From JAEUMW01 sp039807745 (GTDB lineage Bacteria > Pseudomonadota > Gammaproteobacteria > Burkholderiales > JAEUMW01): a DNA stretch of 12,058 nucleotides. The stretch spans positions 1 to 12,058 of the forward strand of contig JBDHRV010000111.1 in assembly GCA_039807745.1 (NCBI GenBank), in the 5' to 3' direction. Position 1 is the first letter of the stretch, and each line of letters begins with the position of its first letter. The notes beneath the pieces are model-generated. The model was not told where the DNA came from. It saw only the letters and a list, made by a program, of their open reading frames with translations, and made no database searches. This document shows, one piece after another, positions 1 to 4,608 of this stretch. A program made the position numbers and the translations under genes.

Positions 1-2
1 CG

Positions 3-656
3 GGCGACGCGACGAGCGCATGCTACGAGTGCCATCTGCCGCACTCGGCGTACCAGCGCATCGCCGAGCGCTACTCGTGCGGCTGGCTCAGGAAGGCGGC
101 GTATGCGGAGCGCCGGGTGCCGACCACGACCGTCACCGCGAGCATCGCCGGCGCACTGGCTGCCTCGGCGGCGCTGCGGCTCGGCAGCGCGGAGAACCCC
201 GCGGCGCGACGAGTCTTCTTCGATACGCTCGGCGGCACGAGCACGGTGACTGGGCTCGACCGCCAGCCCGAGTGCGCCGGCTGCGGCCTCTTCGTGCGGC
301 GGCCCCGCGTGATCGCCGCCGGAAACGATTGGGCGCGGCGCCTGTCGGAGGCGGCAGGGGGCGAGGCAGTGGCAGCCGTCGCGCTGCGGCTCAGCGATCC
401 CCTGGTCACGGCGTACGAATGCGCGAACTGCGGCGACACGGCCGGCGGCGCGGGCTGCGTCGATCGCCGTGCGGCGGATTTCGACGATCGCATCACGCTG
501 TGTGGTGTGTGCGGACTGCGCGCGGCACGCGTGGAGATCCGCGACGAGCTCACCGCCGGCGAGCTCGTCGAGCGCTTCGGGCGCGCGCCGCCGCCGTCGA
601 AGTACGCGCTGGCGGACATCGGCGGCGAATGGATCTGTCTCGATTTCGAGGAGTAA
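3..656 (+). CDS. E1-like (ThiF/MoeB family) ubiquitin-like activating enzyme, C-terminal part
   Basis: The reading frame is open from the first bases, so the adenylation domain and its nucleotide-binding motif lie upstream and only about 217 C-terminal residues are seen. The fragment opens with a CYEC pair (C7, C10). Next comes a lone cysteine in ERYSCG (C26), placed like the catalytic cysteine of ThiF and MoeB, and then a PTTTVTASIAGALAA stretch like the crossover segment of bacterial E1 enzymes. A second pair ECAGCG (C91, C94) would complete the structural zinc site known from MoeB. Extra pairs (C140/C143, C167/C170) suggest a further zinc ribbon. Known family role: adenylate the C-terminal glycine of a ubiquitin-like protein and carry it as a thioester. 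It is followed 7 bp later by the Ubl gene. A GTG at 117 is not the start, because family-conserved sequence continues upstream of it. Confidence 0.85.
   Translation, partial: GDATSACYECHLPHSAYQRIAERYSCGWLRKAAYAERRVPTTTVTASIAGALAASAALRLGSAENPAARRVFFDTLGGTSTVTGLDRQPECAGCGLFVRRPRVIAAGNDWARRLSEAAGGEAVAAVALRLSDPLVTAYECANCGDTAGGAGCVDRRAADFDDRITLCGVCGLRAARVEIRDELTAGELVERFGRAPPPSKYALADIGGEWICLDFEE
648..653 (+). promoter_or_regulatory. Shine-Dalgarno site of the Ubl gene, inside the end of the E1 gene
   Basis: GAGGAG lies in the last two codons of the E1-like gene, 10 nt before the ATG at 664. The position suggests translational coupling of the Ubl to the E1. Confidence 0.55.
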
Positions 657-663
657 GTGAACG

Positions 664-918
664 ATGGCGGAAGAGGTCAAGTTGATGGTGCGCACGGCCG
701 ATCAGACACGCAAGGCGGAGCTCACGCTCGGCGGCGGCAGCACGGGCGGCGAGATCATCCAGGCGGCGGTGGACAACTGGTCGCTGCCGGCGGACGCCGA
801 TTACACGCTGGTCAACACCAGCACCGGCCGCGCGCTTGCACCCGGCGATTCGCTCGCGAAGAGCGGCGTCAAACCCGGCGACGTGCTCGAGGTGCAGCCG
901 GTCCTGGTCGCCGGCTGA
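664..918 (+). CDS. Ubiquitin-like protein (YukD-like beta-grasp), conjugation modifier
   Basis: This is an 84-residue protein of the size and pattern of a beta-grasp ubiquitin-like fold. A first strand (VKLMVRT) is followed by a second with a Gly-rich turn (AELTLGGGSTGG), then a helix (EIIQAAVDNW), then YTLVNTSTGRALAPGDSLAKSGVKPGDVLEVQPVLVAG. The Y.L.N..TGR.L....L...GV..GD.L.V.P arrangement resembles YukD-like Ubls. The C-terminus is Val-Ala-Gly, so the last residue is a free glycine as E1 activation requires, although the usual Gly-Gly is absent. No residues follow the glycine, so no maturation cleavage is needed. Inferred role: the small modifier that the flanking E1 and E2 activate and transfer, and that the JAMM enzyme could remove. 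Start is ATG with a GAGGAG site 10 nt upstream. Confidence 0.85.
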   Translation: MAEEVKLMVRTADQTRKAELTLGGGSTGGEIIQAAVDNWSLPADADYTLVNTSTGRALAPGDSLAKSGVKPGDVLEVQPVLVAG

Positions 919-949
919 AGCCGCGGGAAACGGGCGACTGCGCGTCGGC

Positions 950-1591
950 ATGACGAGCCCCGTTCGTCTGGCGGCGGACGTCGAGCGCCTGCGTGCGCTC
1001 GCCGCGGCCTCGCGCGGTCGCATCGACCTGGTCGCGCTGCCTGCGCCCGGATCGCCGCGCTTCGTGCTCGAGCTCGCGTTCGTCACCGCCGGCTCGTCTG
1101 TCTATCCGGTCGATCGCCGCACACATTCGCGGCTCGTCATCGACCTGCCCGCACGCTATCCGTTCATGCCGCCGGCAGCGACCCTCACGACGCCCATCTT
1201 CCATCCGAACGTCTATCCGTCGGGCCTCGTGTGCCTCGGCACCAAATGGCTGCCGAGCGAGGGTATGGACCTCTTCGTCCGGCGCATCGTCCAGCTCGTC
1301 ACGTTCGATCCGATGATCGTGAACACGCAGTCGGTCGCGAACCCGGCCGCGCTGCACTGGTACACGCGGGCGTTGCGCGCGTCTCCCCAGGCGTTCCCCA
1401 CGGATCGCGTCGACCTCGAAGTGCCGGGCGCGCGCGACGCACAGGTCGGCTGGCGCGATTCGACCGCCGCCGCAGCGGCGCGGGTGATCCGCCAGTGCCC
1501 GCACTGCGGGGCGGGTCTGCGGCTGCCCGCCGGGCGCCGCGGCACCGTGCACTGCTCGAAATGCGCGCGCCACTTCGAGGCCGATACGTGA
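950..1591 (+). CDS. E2-like (UBC-fold) ubiquitin-like conjugating enzyme with C-terminal zinc ribbon
   Basis: This is a 213-residue protein. Residues about 5-150 carry the hallmarks of a UBC fold: RYPFMPP (70-75, the YP..PP element), HPNV (85-88) and GLVCLG with a candidate catalytic Cys95, followed by a conserved-type Trp100. HPN then Cys nine to ten residues later is the canonical E2 active-site arrangement. The tail (183-205) has CPHC...CSKC, a zinc ribbon that ordinary E2 enzymes lack. Known role: take the Ubl from E1 as a thioester and pass it to a target. The start is placed at ATG 950, 31 bp after the Ubl stop. Upstream in-frame sequence overlaps the Ubl gene and has no E2 similarity. 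No strong Shine-Dalgarno is visible. The stop overlaps the start of the JAMM gene. Confidence 0.88.
   Translation: MTSPVRLAADVERLRALAAASRGRIDLVALPAPGSPRFVLELAFVTAGSSVYPVDRRTHSRLVIDLPARYPFMPPAATLTTPIFHPNVYPSGLVCLGTKWLPSEGMDLFVRRIVQLVTFDPMIVNTQSVANPAALHWYTRALRASPQAFPTDRVDLEVPGARDAQVGWRDSTAAAAARVIRQCPHCGAGLRLPAGRRGTVHCSKCARHFEADT
1577..1580 (+). promoter_or_regulatory. Ribosome binding site for the GTG start of the JAMM gene
   Basis: GAGG lies 7 nt upstream of the GTG at 1588, within the E2 coding region. It supports the GTG start that overlaps the E2 stop as GTGA. Confidence 0.45.
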
Positions 1592-2142
1592 TCGAGTGGC
1601 GCGAGCAGCAGACCGAGCTGCCGCTCGCCCCGCTCGCGAGCCTCTCGCGGCGTCTGCGGGCCGACGATGCCGCGATCATCGAGGCGCAGTGCTCCGAGGG
1701 TTGCGTAATCGTGGTGGACCCCCCGGGGCGCCTGGACGTGGAGCGCCACCTCGCGGCGGGCAGCGACGAACAGGGCGGGCTGCTGGTGGGGGAAGTGTTC
1801 ACGCGCGGCGACGGCACGATCGCCGCGGTGCTCGTGCGAGCGGGCGTTGCGGCGCTGGATTTCGCGAGCTCCGGGGTGTCGCTACGCATGGAAGCCGGTG
1901 TCTGGACGCGTGCGCGCGAAGCGCTGCGCGCGCAGGAGCTGATCGTCGGCTGGTATCACAGTCACCCGGGGTTGGGTGCCTTTTTCAGCATGACCGACCG
2001 CAGGACGCAACGCGCGTTCTTTCCGCACACGTTCAGCGTCGGCTGGGTGCGCGACCCGTTCGCCCGCGAGGAGTGCTGGTACCTCGGCGCGGAGTCGGAG
2101 GCGGTACCGATGGCGCGCGTGCTGACCTTGCCGAAGAACTGA
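1588..2142 (+). CDS. JAMM/MPN (JAB) metalloprotease, deubiquitinase-like
   Basis: This is a 184-residue single-domain protein with a full JAMM signature: EQGGLLVGE (Glu61), then WYHSHPGLGAFFSMTD, giving H124, H126, S134 and D137 in the HxHx7SxxD spacing of zinc isopeptidases such as Rpn11, AMSH and bacterial RadC/JAB relatives. It is therefore expected to be active. Known family role: zinc-dependent cleavage of ubiquitin-like proteins from their conjugates or precursors. Here the Ubl already ends in glycine, so removal from targets is more likely than precursor processing. The preferred start is GTG 1588, overlapping the E2 TGA by 4 bp with GAGG 7 nt upstream. It is the last gene of the operon, and the next gene converges on it. 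An internal ATG (residue 101) would cut away Glu61 and is rejected. Confidence 0.88.
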   Translation: MIEWREQQTELPLAPLASLSRRLRADDAAIIEAQCSEGCVIVVDPPGRLDVERHLAAGSDEQGGLLVGEVFTRGDGTIAAVLVRAGVAALDFASSGVSLRMEAGVWTRAREALRAQELIVGWYHSHPGLGAFFSMTDRRTQRAFFPHTFSVGWVRDPFAREECWYLGAESEAVPMARVLTLPKN

Positions 2143-2147
2143 ATCCG

Positions 2148-2161
2148 GGCGATCGTTCGCC
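2148..2161. terminator. Weak inverted repeat between convergent genes
   Basis: GGCGA, a TCGT loop, then TCGCC forms a 5-bp hairpin in the 37-bp gap between the JAMM stop and the stop of the convergent small gene. No T-run follows on either strand, so a terminator role is only a guess. Confidence 0.2.
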
Positions 2162-2179
2162 ACGAGTAAGACGAACTCT

Positions 2180-2626
2180 TCAACCGCGCTGGATGACGCC
2201 AGCCACCTTCGTGACCTTGTACGCGGCGAAGACGAGCAGTGCGCCGAGCGCGACGAGCCCGAGACCTTCGCGGTGAGTGTCGACCTCCCGCACTGCCTCG
2301 ATCAGTCTGCAATCCGCGCATTCCACCACCGGGGCCGGGCGCGGCTCGCTCACGGCGGGGGCGGCGTCCTCCCGGGGCGGCGGGGCTGGAAGAACTCTCG
2401 CGCGACGCTGCGAGACCCGTTTGGGCCGCGGGATCGGCTTTCGGTGCTGGGATAGGCGTACCGCGTCCTGTCGCATGGCGGGTGCGGCGACACGATCTCC
2501 AGTATGCGCCGGTGGTGCATGCGGGGGGGCGTATCCATCGGTCATTTGCCGTTGCTGTTCGAACCAGTCCGACGGATTCTCCGCGTGCGAAACCGTGGCA
2601 ACGGCGAAAGCGAACGCGCCGAGCAC
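2180..2626 (-). CDS. Hypothetical proline-rich protein with N-terminal signal and C-terminal membrane helix
   Basis: Not recognised as a known family. Read from the GTG at 2626 it has 148 residues. The N-terminus is hydrophobic and ends in VSHA before ENPSDW, like a signal peptide cleavage site, but it lacks the usual basic n-region at this start. Residues about 33-100 are rich in Pro, Ala and Arg, consistent with a disordered linker. A CADC motif (103-106) is followed by a hydrophobic helix (about 121-138) and a short basic end. It could be an inner-membrane protein with a periplasmic linker. It follows the DUF3014 gene on the same strand and probably shares its transcript. The best Shine-Dalgarno (AAGGGAG, 2654-2660) is far from the GTG but 6 nt from an in-frame ATC at 2647, so the true start may be upstream. 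An overlapping + strand frame shows no such protein features. Confidence 0.5.
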   Translation of the reverse strand: MLGAFAFAVATVSHAENPSDWFEQQRQMTDGYAPPHAPPAHTGDRVAAPAMRQDAVRLSQHRKPIPRPKRVSQRRARVLPAPPPREDAAPAVSEPRPAPVVECADCRLIEAVREVDTHREGLGLVALGALLVFAAYKVTKVAGVIQRG

Positions 2627-2686
2627 GATTGCGGATGTCGAGTAGATGTCAGTCTCCCTTATCAGGTGGGGTCGTACCGACCACGT

Positions 2687-3541
2687 CTATTGCGACGGGA
2701 GCTGTCCCGTGAGCGCCTGACGGATCGCCCTGAGCGTGCCCTTCACCTTGGCGGCGTTCTCGCTGCCCATGCGGATCAGCAGCTTCTCGCCCGCCGAGAG
2801 CGCCTCCAGCTTCGGGTCTTCGAACTGATACAGCACGCGCGGCTGCACCAGCCTGATCGGCCCTGAGACCTCCGGTGCGGCGAGCAGGTGATCGATGACT
2901 TCCACCAGTCGGTCGTTGAAGTAGCCCGCGGGGTAACCGAGCTCCCGATACGCCTGCTGGAAGAGCGGATAGAGCCGCACGTATGCCGCGACCACCTGCT
3001 TCGGGTCCGCGCTCTGCATGAGCCGGATATACGGCGCGTAGCGCGCGTAATTATCCCGCCCGAGGTAGACGCTCCCCGACTCACCGCTGGTGATGAAGGG
3101 ACCCCCGGGCGGTTTCATGGGCGAAAGCCGGGACGGCACCTGTCGGCGCGGCAGATTGTCCACCGTCACCACGATGCGCCGCACGAGATCGCTCACATAG
3201 AAGAACTGCCCGGGCGCCTGGCCACCGTAGAGGCTGGTGAGCGCTTCCTGCAGCGCGGCGTCGCTGTCGTCGAGAGACAGCGCAGGCGCTTCACCGGCCC
3301 GCTCTGTTGCGCCCTGGCCGAGTTGCTGCTGCGCAGTCTCGATCGGATGCAGCACCTGTGGTTCAGCCGGCGCGGGCGGTGGCGGAGGCGGCGCGGGCGG
3401 AGGCGGGGCCTCGGCACGGGGCTCGGGCAGCGCGGGCGCAGTGGGGGTGGGCGGCTCCTCTGCGCCCTGCCGCCATAGATACGCGGCGAGGGCGATGATC
3501 AGGCCGGCAAGGAGCAACCACAACCATTTGGCTTTGCTCAT
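2687..3541 (-). CDS. DUF3014 domain-containing membrane-anchored protein
   Basis: This is a 284-residue protein. After MSKAK comes one hydrophobic helix (about 6-23), then a long Pro/Ala-rich linker (28-66) and a globular domain (about 68-280) with features I associate with DUF3014: L.S...PMKPP (around 139-145), ARYAPYIRLMQSADP, YVRLYPLFQQAYRELGYP and a C-terminal QVRVLYQFEDPKLEALSAGEK-like stretch. The layout implies an inner-membrane anchor with the domain in the periplasm. The biochemical function is unknown. It starts at ATG 3541 with no strong ribosome binding site. Its stop lies 60 bp before the GTG of the small downstream gene, suggesting a two-gene transcript. Confidence 0.85.
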   Translation of the reverse strand: MSKAKWLWLLLAGLIIALAAYLWRQGAEEPPTPTAPALPEPRAEAPPPPAPPPPPPAPAEPQVLHPIETAQQQLGQGATERAGEAPALSLDDSDAALQEALTSLYGGQAPGQFFYVSDLVRRIVVTVDNLPRRQVPSRLSPMKPPGGPFITSGESGSVYLGRDNYARYAPYIRLMQSADPKQVVAAYVRLYPLFQQAYRELGYPAGYFNDRLVEVIDHLLAAPEVSGPIRLVQPRVLYQFEDPKLEALSAGEKLLIRMGSENAAKVKGTLRAIRQALTGQLPSQ

Positions 3542-3575
3542 GGCGGTGCGGGTGGGTCGAGACTGGGATGTGCCA

Positions 3576-3581
3576 AGTATA
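3576..3581 (-). promoter_or_regulatory. Candidate -10 element for the DUF3014 gene
   Basis: TATACT reads on the minus strand about 35 bp before the ATG at 3541. No good -35 is seen at 16-18 bp, so support is limited to the -10 match and location. Confidence 0.22.
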
Positions 3582-3606
3582 GCCCACCGCTGGCAGAGGT
3601 TCGCTA

Positions 3607-3635
3607 TTGCGGCGCAAGACCGCCTTCGCTATGGT
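3607..3635 (+). promoter_or_regulatory. Candidate sigma70-type promoter for the lactate/malate dehydrogenase gene
   Basis: TTGCGG (3607-3612), a 17-bp spacer, then TATGGT (3630-3635) lies 32 bp before the ATG at 3668, in the divergent gap. Each hexamer matches only partly (3/6 and 4/6). Confidence 0.3.
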
Positions 3636-3667
3636 TGGCGCCGTACCTTCACGTTCCCGGCAGAAGA

Positions 3668-4579
3668 ATGAAGATCTCCGTCCTCGGCATCGGCAAGGTC
3701 GGGTCCACGGTCGCCTTCGTGCTCGCCGAGGAGGGGCTCGCCGCCGACCTCGTGCTCTGGAACCGCAACGCGGCCATCGCCCGGGCGAACGCCCTCGACA
3801 TCGAACAGGCGTGCGCCTTTACGCCGTACCGCGTCGCGATCCGCGCGGGCGGCATCGAAGATACCGCGCGCTCGGACATCCTGGTCATGTGCGCGAGTGT
3901 TCCGACGCCGTCCCAGATGGTCGACCGCGGCGAACTCGTCGCCGGCAACGCGTCGCTCATGCGCGACCTGGTGCCGCAATTCGTGGCACTGAGCCCCGAT
4001 GCCGTGATCGTGAACGTCACCAACCCGGTCGACGCCATGACCTGGCACATCCTCGAGCTCTCGGGATTCCCCTGGCAACGCGTGATCGGCACCGGCACGC
4101 TGGTCGACTCGGCGCGGTTTCGCGACATCCTGAGCCAGCAGGTCGGTATTCATCCGCTGGACATCCGCGCCTACATCCTGGGCGAACACGGCGACAGCCA
4201 GTTCGCCGCGCTCAGCATCGCCACCGCCGGCGGCGAGCACATCGATGCGACGCCGGCGCGCTACACCATGCTCGATCAGGCCAAGCAGACCGCGTTCGAA
4301 GTGCTGCGCACGAAGGGGTATACCAACTACGCTGTGGCCATGGCGGTGCGCAGCATCGTGGAGGCGATCGTGCGCGACCTGTGCGCGACGCTGCCGGTCA
4401 GCGTGCGCATCGACGGATTCTGCGGCGTGACCGATACGTGCCTGAGCCTGCCCGCCGTCATCGGGCGCGGCGGCGTGCACTTCACGCTCTCGCCCGACCT
4501 GAGCGCCGCGGAGCAGGAGGCCTTTCGGCGCTCCGCGGCGGTCGTCCGCAAGGCGATCGAGGCGACGCGCGAGGGTTGA
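3668..4579 (+). CDS. Lactate/malate dehydrogenase family 2-hydroxyacid dehydrogenase
   Basis: This is a 303-residue protein, full length for the LDH/MDH family. The Rossmann glycine motif is GIGKVG (7-12). Catalytic residues are present: Arg87 in the mobile loop, Asn119 in VTNPVD, Asp147 and Arg150 in VDSARFR, and His174 in LGEHGDS. The family reduces a 2-oxoacid such as pyruvate or oxaloacetate with NAD(P)H. Two features are unusual. The end of strand 2 reads VLWNRN, so the Asp that normally binds the adenosine ribose is Asn followed by Arg. The substrate loop ASVPTPSQMVDRGEL has neither the Gln of lactate nor the Arg of malate dehydrogenases at the discriminating position. Substrate and cofactor are therefore uncertain. 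The start is ATG 3668; an in-frame TTG at 3635 would add 11 residues before the Rossmann strand. It converges with a pyruvate kinase gene, which makes pyruvate a plausible shared metabolite. Confidence 0.9.
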   Translation: MKISVLGIGKVGSTVAFVLAEEGLAADLVLWNRNAAIARANALDIEQACAFTPYRVAIRAGGIEDTARSDILVMCASVPTPSQMVDRGELVAGNASLMRDLVPQFVALSPDAVIVNVTNPVDAMTWHILELSGFPWQRVIGTGTLVDSARFRDILSQQVGIHPLDIRAYILGEHGDSQFAALSIATAGGEHIDATPARYTMLDQAKQTAFEVLRTKGYTNYAVAMAVRSIVEAIVRDLCATLPVSVRIDGFCGVTDTCLSLPAVIGRGGVHFTLSPDLSAAEQEAFRRSAAVVRKAIEATREG

Positions 4580-4608
4580 TTCCGACCCCCGCCGGTCGCC
4601 CGCACGGG

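Noticed and set aside
117..656. Complete small protein starting at GTG 117
   Set aside because: The CYEC pair, candidate catalytic Cys and PTT crossover motif of an E1 straddle this position, and the frame is open to the window edge, so this is a truncated view of a larger gene.
836..949. Upstream extension of the E2 gene to a GTG at 836
   Set aside because: The added residues overlap the Ubl gene, are low-complexity and do not resemble an E2 N-terminus. The ATG at 950 begins just before the UBC fold.
3..2142. Calling the Ubl operon a BIL antiphage system
   Set aside because: Gene order differs (E1 first), the Ubl has one domain and single-Gly end, and there are no neighbouring defence genes in view. 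A defence role remains possible but is not shown.
2277..2645. Plus-strand frame of 122 codons opposite the small membrane protein
   Set aside because: Its composition is biased toward Ser, Ala, Gly and Cys with no signal or membrane segment, whereas the minus-strand frame shows a signal peptide and a membrane helix.
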